Source: Thermotoga sp. SG1
GTDB lineage: Bacteria; Thermotogota; Thermotogae; Thermotogales; Thermotogaceae
Direction: 5' to 3'
Assembly (NCBI RefSeq): GCF_002865985.1
Contig: NZ_LNDD01000004.1
Span: 186,001 to 250,000 of the forward strand
Length of the DNA: 64,000 nucleotides
The translations under genes and the position numbers were made by a program. Positions within the stretch are counted from its first letter, which is position 1; the number at the start of each line of letters is the position of its first letter. Positions 17,872-25,579 of the stretch are shown here, one piece after another. The notes under the pieces are model-generated. The model made no database searches and was not told the DNA's origin. It saw nothing but the letters and a program-made list of their open reading frames with translations.

Positions 17872-18659
17872 GGGTGATATTCGGTATTTTTCTTGTCTTC
17901 GTCGGTGTTCTTCTACTTCTGGCCACGTTTCTGGACTTTCTTACTTTTTCGTTCTTTGAAAGGATATTTTACAACCTGAATTTGTTCTGGCCCTTGATTC
18001 TGATAACCGTTGGAGTGTATTTTCTCTATCTTGGTCTGAAAAAAAGATGGCTGTATTTTCTAAGTGTTGGAGTGTTCACTGCCTTTCTGGTCCTTCTTCT
18101 TGTGTGGCCTTATGGGTCAACGCTTGAAAGGTCCCAGGTGTTCACGGGTGTGGAGAAGATCTTGTTCAAAAGTGGTGGCATCGCAGTTAAGTTCTCCGAA
18201 GGAGAAGAGTTCAGAGTATCCACGTCTTATGGAGTGGAGGTGTCAAAGGCAGGACCGAATCTGATCGTGAAGGGCCAGTCCTGGAGAAGATTGGAACTGA
18301 ATGTAGTAGAGATTGAGTTGCCAAAAGACACTCTCGAGCTTTCTTTGGAAAATGGTGTCTTCAAACTGAAGGGTGAGTTCGAAGAGAACAGGTTCACACG
18401 GATAGAGGCGAGGAACTGTGTTCTGAATGTGAACTTCGACTTTCAAAAAGTTACGGTTCCTCTTTACTTTGAGGCGGAAGACTGTGTTCTGGAGACTCTG
18501 TTCAAACTACCGAATGGAACCTCTTATTTCGCCGAGAAAAGTAAAGGTCTTCTTTTAAAAACCATCGAAGGGAATCTCATCGAATCTGATCTCAATCCTA
18601 GACTCTTTTTCAAATTAAATGACGGTGTCTTCCATATCCGTCTTGAAGGAGGTATCTAG
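17868..18659 (+). CDS. membrane protein with LiaF-like organisation
   Basis: A 263-residue protein. Three hydrophobic segments (about residues 3-25, 38-56 and 60-80) precede a soluble domain of ~180 residues made mainly of predicted beta strands, with alternating hydrophobic and charged residues. The layout (short helices plus a beta-helix-like tail) resembles LiaF/DUF5668 proteins that accompany PspC proteins in envelope-stress modules. The ATG shares ATGA with the stop of the PspC gene, so the two are translationally coupled. I do not recognise a catalytic motif. Confidence 0.6.
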   Translation: MRVIFGIFLVFVGVLLLLATFLDFLTFSFFERIFYNLNLFWPLILITVGVYFLYLGLKKRWLYFLSVGVFTAFLVLLLVWPYGSTLERSQVFTGVEKILFKSGGIAVKFSEGEEFRVSTSYGVEVSKAGPNLIVKGQSWRRLELNVVEIELPKDTLELSLENGVFKLKGEFEENRFTRIEARNCVLNVNFDFQKVTVPLYFEAEDCVLETLFKLPNGTSYFAEKSKGLLLKTIEGNLIESDLNPRLFFKLNDGVFHIRLEGGI

Positions 18660-18660
18660 T

Positions 18661-19344
18661 GTGAGAGTGCTTGCCATAAGACACGTCGAAATAGAGGATC
18701 TTGGTATGATGGAAGACATTTTCAGGGAGAAGAAATGGAGTTTTGAATATCTGGACACCCCAAAAGGGAAAAAACTTGGAAGACCCATTGAGGAATACTC
18801 CCTCGTGGTGCTTCTTGGAGGTTACATGGGGGCCTACGAAGAAGAGAAATATCCTTTTTTGAAATACGAATTTCAGTTGATAGAAGAGGCTCTGAGAAAA
18901 GAAATTCCGTTCCTTGGAATCTGTCTGGGATCTCAAATGCTTGCCAGAGTTCTTGGGGCGAACGTTTACAGAGGGAAAAACGGTGAGGAAATAGGCTGGT
19001 TCTTCGTTGAAAAGGTCTCTGACGATAACCTTTTTAGTGACTTTCCAGACAGGCTACTGGTGTTTCAGTGGCACGGGGACACTTTCGATCTTCCACATGT
19101 AGCAACCAAAGTCTTCACTTCTGAAAAGTACGAAAATCAGGGATTCGTCTACAGAAAAGCCGTTGGACTTCAATTCCACATAGAAGTGGGTTCCAGAACT
19201 ATGAAACGCTGGATAGAAGCATACAGAAGGGAACTCAAAGAGAAGAATATAGATCCTAAAGTTCTTCTTGAGACGGCAGAGAAAGAAGAGAAAACACTGA
19301 AAGATCTTTTGAAGTCTCTTCTGGAAAGGATGGTGGAGAGCTGA
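18661..19344 (+). CDS. class I glutamine amidotransferase-like protein
   Basis: A 227-residue single-domain GATase of the GMP-synthase-like group. Nucleophile elbow GICLGSQ places the catalytic Cys at residue 88, and FHIEV near residue 174 supplies the His and Glu, so the triad is complete. QWHGDTFDLP, typical of the free-standing YLR126c-like branch, is also present. No synthase partner is encoded next to it. The true acceptor is unknown; gamma-glutamyl hydrolase activity is an alternative. GTG 18661 follows AAGGAGG by nine bases; the longer frame from 18619 lies inside the previous gene. Confidence 0.8.
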   Translation: MRVLAIRHVEIEDLGMMEDIFREKKWSFEYLDTPKGKKLGRPIEEYSLVVLLGGYMGAYEEEKYPFLKYEFQLIEEALRKEIPFLGICLGSQMLARVLGANVYRGKNGEEIGWFFVEKVSDDNLFSDFPDRLLVFQWHGDTFDLPHVATKVFTSEKYENQGFVYRKAVGLQFHIEVGSRTMKRWIEAYRRELKEKNIDPKVLLETAEKEEKTLKDLLKSLLERMVES

Positions 19345-19357
19345 GGGAGTGTTCTCT

Positions 19358-20080
19358 ATGACATCTCCTCAGATTCACATCCTGGATTTCGACGGGGTGT
19401 ACGAAAATCAGACCGCTCTGAAAAGTCTGGCCACCCATGTCTTCTTCGAAAACATGACTGGTGTCAGGTACGTGATCCTTCCGGAAAAAATAGCCGAGGT
19501 GGAGAGAATACTTCCTGAAAGACCAGGTATCACTTTTCTCGGTGATGGGGAGTTCCACCATCTTACTTATTTGATCATCAAGAGAATAAAAAGGCCATTT
19601 GTTCTTCTCGTCTTCGACCATCATCTTGATGCCAGAGAAGGAGAGTTTCTCACCTGCGACAACTGGATCAGAAGATCCTTGAGACTGAAACACCTGTTGA
19701 GAGTGGTGATTGTCGGTGCTCAGGAACAGGAAAAGATCCACAGGGTGTTCTACTCTGAACCAGATCCACACAAGGTTCTAAAACTTCTTGGAAGACACCC
19801 GGTTTATCTGAGCATCGACAAGGATGTTCTGGACGTGGATGTGACAGGATGGGAAAGAGGAAACATCCTTCTGGAAGATCTTCTGAACGTTCTTCGGTCC
19901 ATCCCTAAAAGGAAGATCCTGGGGGTGGATATCTGTGGAGAGCCCGATCCCGTCGATGTGTGGCGACTGAAGTTGAGTGAGAAAATGAATCTTTCAATTC
20001 TTCACACCCTGATCTTTGACGAGTTTCACCACGTACCGGGCAACGATCATCTGGAAAGGAAGCCAGCTCACATGACTTGA
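19358..20080 (+). CDS. arginase/agmatinase-fold protein
   Basis: A 240-residue protein with the metal motifs of ureohydrolases in modified form: DHHLDAR at residues 87-93 (canonical DAHxD) and SIDKDVLDVD near residue 147 (canonical SxDxDxxDP). The family is usually about 300 residues, so this is a short version. It may hydrolyse an amidino or acyl-amide bond, but substrate residues cannot be assigned; formiminoglutamase or deacetylase-like activity is also possible. ATG 19358 is eight bases after GAGGGAG; the in-frame GTG at 19349 overlaps that site. Its last 87 bases overlap the convergent hydrolase gene. Confidence 0.65.
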   Translation: MTSPQIHILDFDGVYENQTALKSLATHVFFENMTGVRYVILPEKIAEVERILPERPGITFLGDGEFHHLTYLIIKRIKRPFVLLVFDHHLDAREGEFLTCDNWIRRSLRLKHLLRVVIVGAQEQEKIHRVFYSEPDPHKVLKLLGRHPVYLSIDKDVLDVDVTGWERGNILLEDLLNVLRSIPKRKILGVDICGEPDPVDVWRLKLSEKMNLSILHTLIFDEFHHVPGNDHLERKPAHMT

Positions 20081-20944
20081 GGGGACCTTTATTCTCCTTG
20101 GCTTTCCCAGATGTTCCCAGAGGATCTTCCTTGTGCTCTTTGGAAGAGCCTTGTCGAACATGGCCTCTATCATGACGATTCTGGAGGTGTCCACAAACTT
20201 CGCATAGGCAAGAGGATCGATCTTCAAAAGGGAATGAATATCAGAAGAGAGCATCTCCCGAATCGATGAAAACTCGCTGAGTCTTTCCAGGTCCTTCCTG
20301 TAAAGTTCGAAAAATGTGTCCTCTTCAGTCATTCCGTGCTCTTTTCCCTTTCCGCTTCTAAGTTCCCGTCTCACAAAAGATAGGGTGGGAGATTTCCAGA
20401 ACAGTGTGGCAAAGTCCCCACCTGCCATCATGATCACCGTCTTTTTGAAATCATCGCTCAGAGCGTTGAGTAAAACGGCTATCATTCCACCCAAACAGTA
20501 ACCAAAGAGGCAGTTTTTCTCGTGCCACATGTTCTTTGCTTTCAAAAGTTCTACAAGGCTCAAAAGATCCACAACGGCGTGTTCCCAGAACCTGGTCATT
20601 TTGTCCAGATCGGTAGAAAAGTAATCTTTCCCACTCACAGAGCCTTCGGCAACACGGGTGAAGTTTCCCGGAAGAATTGGAAGAATTGCCTCTATCCCTC
20701 TTTTTGAAAGATAGTGTGCCATCCAGATGAGATACAGCACGTTTTGACTTCCGAGGCCCTGGAGTATCATCACCGAGCCCTGCTTTTTCCTCTTTGGAGA
20801 AAAGATGTAGACCTCCACTGGGTTCGTACCTTTTTCTGCTCTTGAGTAGGTTGACTCGAACTTTAAGATAGAAACACGTATCTTCTTTCCCCTGTGGAGG
20901 TATCCCAGCGAATACCCGGAGGGTATTCTTACATCCTCGAACAC
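19994..20944 (-). CDS. alpha/beta hydrolase with predicted Cys nucleophile
   Basis: A 316-residue protein with an alpha/beta-hydrolase pattern: strand plus oxyanion region SVMILQGLGSQN near residue 60, nucleophile elbow FGYCLGGMIA around residue 150, and a probable His in PSSHVSWL near residue 290. The elbow residue is Cys where most esterases have Ser, as in dienelactone hydrolase and PhaC. GYCLGG also matches the PHA synthase lipase-like box (G-x-C-x-G-G), and IVMIEAMFDKALPKSTRKILW could hold the acid. A small PhaC-like or dienelactone-hydrolase-like role are both possible. GTG 20944 has GAGGTG eight bases upstream, overlapping the previous stop. Confidence 0.65.
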   Translation of the reverse strand: MFEDVRIPSGYSLGYLHRGKKIRVSILKFESTYSRAEKGTNPVEVYIFSPKRKKQGSVMILQGLGSQNVLYLIWMAHYLSKRGIEAILPILPGNFTRVAEGSVSGKDYFSTDLDKMTRFWEHAVVDLLSLVELLKAKNMWHEKNCLFGYCLGGMIAVLLNALSDDFKKTVIMMAGGDFATLFWKSPTLSFVRRELRSGKGKEHGMTEEDTFFELYRKDLERLSEFSSIREMLSSDIHSLLKIDPLAYAKFVDTSRIVMIEAMFDKALPKSTRKILWEHLGKPRRIKVPSSHVSWLPFQMIVARYVVKLVKDQGVKN

Positions 20945-20950
20945 TCCGTT

Positions 20951-21871
20951 TCACCTCTTCAAGAAGGAAACAGTTTCGTAGAGAAACTTCGCGGTCAGAG
21001 AATCTTTCAGAACGAATTCGAAGCCGTGTTTTCCTTTGGGATGAAGTCTCAATTTTGCAGCGACACCGTTTTCCCTGAGTTTTTTATACATTTTAACAGA
21101 AGAGATGTAGGGGATGACCTCGTCCTTCATTCCGTGAACCAGCATGGTAAGAGGTGCTTTCGGAGTCACCCAGTTAACAGGTGAGTAGAATTCGTAATCT
21201 TCTCGCTTTCTCAGTGGAAGACCTTTCAGTGTTGTTGCAACGGAAAACCTTGCAAAGAGAGATGTCGTTTCCAGGCTCCAGAGGTCAAGGAGATCACACG
21301 GAGCATACCATGCAACCACGTGCCCGTCGAAATCCTTTTTCTCTTCTTTTGAAACTCTCATAGCGTGGTACAAAACAAGATGTCCACCGGCGGAAAGTCC
21401 CATAAGGTTCAGTGTCTTCACCATCAAGTACTCTTTGTTTTCGTTCAGGAAGGATATCGCACTTTTCAGATCCTCCAGAATGTCTTCGATGAAATGAAAA
21501 TAACCGTATCTGTAATCGAAGGTGGCCACGGCAAAACCGTTCGCGTTGAGAAATCTGTACCATGAGACGTTGTTTGGTTGTCTTCTGTAACCCGAGATCC
21601 ATCCACCTCCGTGTGCAAAGAGAACGAAAGGGTAACTTTCTCTCTTCACAGATGGATAGTAAATGTCCATCTTCAGGCCTTCTTTGTACTCGTACGTGTA
21701 AACCTTTCCTGTGACACTCTTTTTGAGTTTCACAGGGAGCCTTCCAAGGACAGCGTTCCTCACCAGGGGTAGTGAAAGAAGGAAAAAGAAGAAAAGCCCA
21801 AGAAGGGCGTTCGAGAAAAGCACAACAAAAGAAAATATCAGAAGAACCGTTTTGATCATCAGCTTGATCAT
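20951..21871 (-). CDS. membrane-anchored alpha/beta hydrolase (esterase/lipase, HSL/BD-FAE type)
   Basis: A 306-residue protein with an N-terminal hydrophobic stretch (residues 5-35, probably an uncleaved anchor) and a hydrolase domain: FAHGGGWISGY (oxyanion HGGG, about residues 86-96), nucleophile elbow GLSAGG (Ser160), Asp in VHGMKDEVIP and His in HPKGKHGFE, giving a complete triad. HGGG places it with carboxylesterases of the hormone-sensitive-lipase/xylan-esterase group. It lies 12 bases after mgtE and 6 bases before the Cys-type hydrolase gene, so all three are probably one transcript. Confidence 0.82.
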   Translation of the reverse strand: MIKLMIKTVLLIFSFVVLFSNALLGLFFFFLLSLPLVRNAVLGRLPVKLKKSVTGKVYTYEYKEGLKMDIYYPSVKRESYPFVLFAHGGGWISGYRRQPNNVSWYRFLNANGFAVATFDYRYGYFHFIEDILEDLKSAISFLNENKEYLMVKTLNLMGLSAGGHLVLYHAMRVSKEEKKDFDGHVVAWYAPCDLLDLWSLETTSLFARFSVATTLKGLPLRKREDYEFYSPVNWVTPKAPLTMLVHGMKDEVIPYISSVKMYKKLRENGVAAKLRLHPKGKHGFEFVLKDSLTAKFLYETVSFLKR

Positions 21872-21883
21872 CGTTTCCCCTCT

Positions 21884-23224
21884 TCATGTCAGGAAACTGT
21901 GAACCACGTAGAAGTATATCATGATACCCGTCACATCAACGATGGTGGTGAGAAGTGGTCCCGCCATGAAGGCTGGGTCTATCCTGAAAACCCGAGCGAT
22001 GAACGGCAAAATTGCCCCCATCACATTCGCGTACAGTATCAATACAAGAAGGGCAGTCGCAACGGCGAAATTCAACGTGGGGTCAGAAGAGATCAGAAAA
22101 GCCCTCAGATAGAGAACACCCGCGAGGATCAGACCCAGAATGGATCCAATCAGCGATTCTCTCAGCAAAACCTTCCACCAGTCCCTTATGGTCACCTCGT
22201 TCAGTGTGAAACCCCTTATCACAAGCGCCGAAATCTGAGCGCCCGTGTTTCCAGCGGAACCAATCATGGTGGGAATAAAAGCTGCTATCACCGGTATCGA
22301 GGCGAGGAATTTTTCGTAACTTGAGATGATGTTACCGTTCACACTCTCGAGAAGAAGCAGGACAGCAAGCCACGGAGATCTTTTGAGGATGAGTTTCCAC
22401 GTGGGAGTATGAAAATAAGACGTGTAGGTTGCACTCATTGAGGCCATCTTCTGGATATCTTCCGTTGCCTCTTCTTCGATGACGTCCACTATGTCATCGA
22501 AAGTGATCACACCTATCAATCTCTCTTCACTGTCAACCACCGGTAGCATGAGCAGGTCGTACTTCTTCATGAGTTCTGCTGCGACCTCCTGGTCGTCAGT
22601 GGCATGAACGAATACAGGCTCTCTATCCATGATCTCTGAGATTTTCTGATTCGGTTCGGCGGTGATCAGGTCTCTGAGTTCAACGGTTCCTTTGAGTTTT
22701 CTCGTTCTGTCTATCACAACAAGAGAGTAGATGTTCTCTTTTTTCTTTCCTTCTCTTCTCACCCTGTCCAGTGATTCCTGAACCGTCAAGTCCTCGAAAA
22801 GCTCCACGTACTCTGTGGTGGCAAGTCTTGCAGCAGAGTCTTCCGGGTAGTTGAGTATCGCCAGGATCTCTTCTCTTTCCTTTGGAGAAAGATAGGACAG
22901 AAGTTTCTTCACCACATTAGCCGGCATCTCTTCGAGCAGTTCTACTCTGTCGTCCGGGTCCATCGACTCGAAGATCTCTTTCAGTCGTTCTTCTCTGAAG
23001 AGCTTTATGAGTTCAATCTGATCATCCGGTTCAAGTTCGCTGAACACTTCGGCTGCCTTGTCTTTGGGGAGGAGTCTGAAAACCACAACCTTCAAATCGG
23101 GTGGGAGTTTTTCGATCATTTCCTCCACATCGGCAGGATCTTGCTGCTCCAGAACCCTCTTCAACGTTTTGAAGTCGCCTTTTTCGATCAGTTCCTGAAG
23201 ATCGATCTCCACTCTTATCTTCAT
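21884..23224 (-). CDS. mgtE: magnesium transporter MgtE
   Basis: A 446-residue Mg2+ channel. Residues ~1-125 form the acidic N domain of repeated helices (PADVEEMIEKLPPDLKVVVFRLLP), ~130-255 two CBS domains (SEIMDREPVFVHATDDQEVA, then LLMLPVVDSEERLIGVITFDDIVDV), followed by a plug helix and five membrane helices with the pore motif GSAGNTGAQISALVIRG. The CBS and N domains close the pore at high cytosolic Mg2+. ATG 23224 is preceded by GGGAGGTG at 23230-23237; GTG 23230 lies in that site. A leader of about 80 bases with a possible regulatory peptide precedes it. Confidence 0.95.
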   Translation of the reverse strand: MKIRVEIDLQELIEKGDFKTLKRVLEQQDPADVEEMIEKLPPDLKVVVFRLLPKDKAAEVFSELEPDDQIELIKLFREERLKEIFESMDPDDRVELLEEMPANVVKKLLSYLSPKEREEILAILNYPEDSAARLATTEYVELFEDLTVQESLDRVRREGKKKENIYSLVVIDRTRKLKGTVELRDLITAEPNQKISEIMDREPVFVHATDDQEVAAELMKKYDLLMLPVVDSEERLIGVITFDDIVDVIEEEATEDIQKMASMSATYTSYFHTPTWKLILKRSPWLAVLLLLESVNGNIISSYEKFLASIPVIAAFIPTMIGSAGNTGAQISALVIRGFTLNEVTIRDWWKVLLRESLIGSILGLILAGVLYLRAFLISSDPTLNFAVATALLVLILYANVMGAILPFIARVFRIDPAFMAGPLLTTIVDVTGIMIYFYVVHSFLT

Positions 23225-23248
23225 TTTCACACCTCCCTGTCTTTATTA

Positions 23249-23275
23249 CTACGGGGGAAGACTGGTGCTTTCCAC
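23249..23275 (-). CDS. possible mgtE leader peptide (8 codons)
   Basis: In the mgtE leader, GGGAGGTG (23284-23291) is followed after eight bases by GTG and the codons for V-E-S-T-S-L-P-P, then TAG and two more in-frame stops (TAA TAA, 23243-23248). The stops end only six bases before the second GGGAGGTG that serves mgtE. Three stops in tandem after so short a frame are unlikely by chance but not proof. Proline-rich leader peptides control Mg2+ transporter genes in enterobacteria (mgtL, mgtP), so the terminal Pro-Pro is suggestive. The spacing from ribosome site to GTG is slightly long. Expression is untested. Confidence 0.4.
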   Translation of the reverse strand: MESTSLPP

Positions 23276-23312
23276 TTGAAGATCACCTCCCGGAAAGGAT
23301 TTACGCAAAACA

Positions 23313-23321
23313 ATTCTAACA
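23313..23321 (-). promoter_or_regulatory. extended -10 promoter of mgtE
   Basis: On the minus strand TG-T-TAGAAT lies about 90 bases before the mgtE start, giving a leader of roughly 80 bases. TGGAGA, 17 bases further upstream, is a weak -35 candidate. The leader holds the duplicated GGGAGGTG and the possible peptide described above. Confidence 0.5.
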
Positions 23322-23398
23322 CCACGGAAGAAAAATCTCCAGTTAATGGAAGGAAAAACTTCTTTGTCTATCCCTCAATCGTTAATTTCAAAAAAGAG

Positions 23399-23404
23399 TA
23401 TAAT
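23399..23404 (+). promoter_or_regulatory. -10 box of the UPF0173-kor operon
   Basis: TATAAT lies 22 bases before the ATG at 23426. No recognisable -35 box stands 16-18 bases upstream. The region is divergent from mgtE. The ribosome site AGGGGGGTGG lies between this box and the gene. Confidence 0.5.
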
Positions 23405-23425
23405 CTGAAATAGGGGGGTGGTATC

Positions 23426-24106
23426 ATGAAAATCACGTTCCTTGGTCACGCCACCGTGCTTGTAGAAGGAAAGAAAAACCTCATCATCGATCCTTTCATA
23501 ACGGGAAATCCGGTGTGTCCTGTGAAACTGGAAGACCTTCCAAAGATCGATTACGTACTTGTGACACACGGGCATGGAGATCATCTGGGAGACGCCGTGG
23601 AGATAGCGAAGAAAAACGATGCCACGGTGATTTCCAACTACGAGATCTGCCAGTATCTTGGGAAAAAAGGTGTGAAGACACATGCCATGCATATTGGAGG
23701 AAGTTATCTGTTCGACTTTGGAAGGGTGAAGATGACACCCGCTGTTCATGGATCTGGCATTCTCGATGGTGAAAGTATTATCTATGGAGGAAATCCTGGT
23801 GGCTTTCTCATCACACTCGAGGAAAAGAAAATATACCACGCCGGGGATACGGGTTTGACTAAAGAAATGGAACTTCTGAAAGAAGAGAACGTGGACGTGG
23901 CTTTCCTTCCGATCGGTGGAAATTTCGTCATGGATGTGGAAGATGCTGTCAGGGCAGTTTCAATGATAAACCCGAGGAAGGTCGTTCCCATGCACTATGG
24001 AACATGGGAGATCATCTTCGCCGACGTGGAGCTCTTCAAGAAGAAAGTGGAGAAAATGGGTGTTGAGTGTGTGATTCTGGAACCCGGTGAATCGCTGGAG
24101 TTGTGA
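23426..24106 (+). CDS. metal-dependent hydrolase, UPF0173 (beta-lactamase fold)
   Basis: A 226-residue metallo-beta-lactamase-fold protein. [10 protein letters not shown] (His48, His50, Asp52, His53) is the first metal-binding motif; further ligands are probably in [21 protein letters not shown] and the final MHYGTWE. The pattern is that of UPF0173, whose substrate is unknown. The start ATG 23426 follows AGGGGGG. It is the first gene of a six-gene operon with a diguanylate cyclase and a 2-oxoacid oxidoreductase, 12 bases before the next gene. Confidence 0.82.
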   Translation: MKITFLGHATVLVEGKKNLIIDPFITGNPVCPVKLEDLPKIDYVLVTHGHGDHLGDAVEIAKKNDATVISNYEICQYLGKKGVKTHAMHIGGSYLFDFGRVKMTPAVHGSGILDGESIIYGGNPGGFLITLEEKKIYHAGDTGLTKEMELLKEENVDVAFLPIGGNFVMDVEDAVRAVSMINPRKVVPMHYGTWEIIFADVELFKKKVEKMGVECVILEPGESLEL

Positions 24107-24118
24107 GGAGCTGAGATA

Positions 24119-25579
24119 ATGTATGTGTTACTTTTTTCCTCTCTTGCGGTACTTGCGTTTTCCATCTTTCTTTTCTTTCTTGCGGTAAAGCGAACAAAAG
24201 ACTATTCACAGCTTGAAAAGAGGTTCAACATCATCGTAGAGGGTCTATCGAAACTCGATCCAGATATGTTAGAGGAGGCTTTCTTTCAAGCAATACTGGA
24301 TATCGCCATGTCTGTGGTACCTGAAGCGACCAAAGGTAGTGTGTCACGTATCACAGATGAAGGAGACTGGATCTTTGTCTCCTCAAGAGGACACACAATG
24401 GATCTCTACGGAAAAAGGTTTCCTGCGAGGTACCTGTTTCGTGCCGGAAAGGAACCTGTCGAGGTGAACTTTCTGGAATACGATAAAGATCTTCTACCAG
24501 ACGATATGTGGAAGTTCTTTGAAAAGACTCTCCGAGGAACAAGAAAGAGTCTTGTTGTTGGCCTGTTCGCTGGGGACGAGTTTCTCGGAAACATCGCCCT
24601 CGACTCCCCACACAGCCAGTTTTCTGATCTTTCGAAGAAGACCCTCAAACTCCTTGGAAACCTTGCAAGTACCTACCTTCTTTTGAAAAGATCTCTGGAA
24701 AAGGAACACCGTTTTCAAAAGATCATGGGCACGATTTTGACACTTTTGCTTCTTTTCAGAAAACAGATCTCTGTCGAGGATTTCCTGAAAGAATCACTTC
24801 AAAAGATGATAGAAGCAAGCGAAATTTTCTCAGGCGGAGCTGTTTTCAAAGAGAACGTAATTGTTTTTTCCATCGGTCTTGAACGAACGGAGCTTAATTT
24901 CAAGAAGACGACAGAAAGGATAGAGGAGTTCCAGATAGAAAACACTCACTACGTTTCTATCCAGTTGAAGGGCGAAGGATTTCCACTCTATCGCCTTGTT
25001 TTTGTTTCAAAAACAAAAATACCACCTTTCATCTTTGGTGTTCTCAACACCTTTGCAGAAGTGATCTTTCTTTACTTAAGAGAGTATCAGCTTCACAAGA
25101 AGTATCAGGAAATGGCTATGAGAGATTCATTAACCGGTGCTTACACGAGACACTATTTCAACGAATGGATCTTCTCCCACATGGCTTGGCTCAGACGAAA
25201 CCAGAAGAAATCTATTCTGGTGATACTGGATGTGGACGGCCTCAAGATGATAAACGACACTTATGGTCATTTGATGGGAGATAGAGCGCTCAAGGAATTC
25301 GTGAAAATCTTGAAGGACACGGTTCGGGAATCAGATCTCGTCTTCAGATACGGAGGTGATGAATTCCTTCTTGTTCTTACAGAAAGCAGTCAAGAAAACG
25401 TTCATCCCGTCCTGGAACGATTGAAAGAAAATCTGAAAAGACTCGATCTTCCCTTTGAGTTGAGTTTTTCTTTTGGCTACGAGGAAATAGACGGTTTCAT
25501 ACCGATCGAGAGGGCTCTTGGAAAAGCCGATGATCTTCTGTACAAGAACAAATTCAAGAAGAGAGGTGTAAAAGAATGA
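24119..25579 (+). CDS. membrane-bound diguanylate cyclase with GAF-like sensor region
   Basis: A 486-residue protein: one N-terminal membrane segment (residues ~2-24), a long central region with a GAF-like pattern (~50-180, KGSVSRITDEGDWIFVSSRG), a further segment ~200-310, and a GGDEF domain from ~335. The active-site motif is intact (RYGGDEFLLVL), and the inhibitory I-site RxxD is present exactly five residues ahead (RESD), so both synthesis of cyclic-di-GMP and product inhibition are expected. It overlaps the start of the next gene, a 2-oxoacid oxidoreductase subunit, by four bases, so its output may be tied to that operon. Confidence 0.85.
   Translation: MYVLLFSSLAVLAFSIFLFFLAVKRTKDYSQLEKRFNIIVEGLSKLDPDMLEEAFFQAILDIAMSVVPEATKGSVSRITDEGDWIFVSSRGHTMDLYGKRFPARYLFRAGKEPVEVNFLEYDKDLLPDDMWKFFEKTLRGTRKSLVVGLFAGDEFLGNIALDSPHSQFSDLSKKTLKLLGNLASTYLLLKRSLEKEHRFQKIMGTILTLLLLFRKQISVEDFLKESLQKMIEASEIFSGGAVFKENVIVFSIGLERTELNFKKTTERIEEFQIENTHYVSIQLKGEGFPLYRLVFVSKTKIPPFIFGVLNTFAEVIFLYLREYQLHKKYQEMAMRDSLTGAYTRHYFNEWIFSHMAWLRRNQKKSILVILDVDGLKMINDTYGHLMGDRALKEFVKILKDTVRESDLVFRYGGDEFLLVLTESSQENVHPVLERLKENLKRLDLPFELSFSFGYEEIDGFIPIERALGKADDLLYKNKFKKRGVKE

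Noticed and set aside
23228-23287. Alternative 19-codon leader frame starting at the GTG inside the first GGGAGGTG
   Set aside because: No ribosome site precedes this GTG, since the GTG itself is part of the site. The 8-codon frame has a proper site.
23222-23321. M-box or other known Mg2+ riboswitch ahead of mgtE
   Set aside because: The leader of about 80 bases is too short and none of the conserved M-box segments is visible; the peptide and paired-site model fits better.
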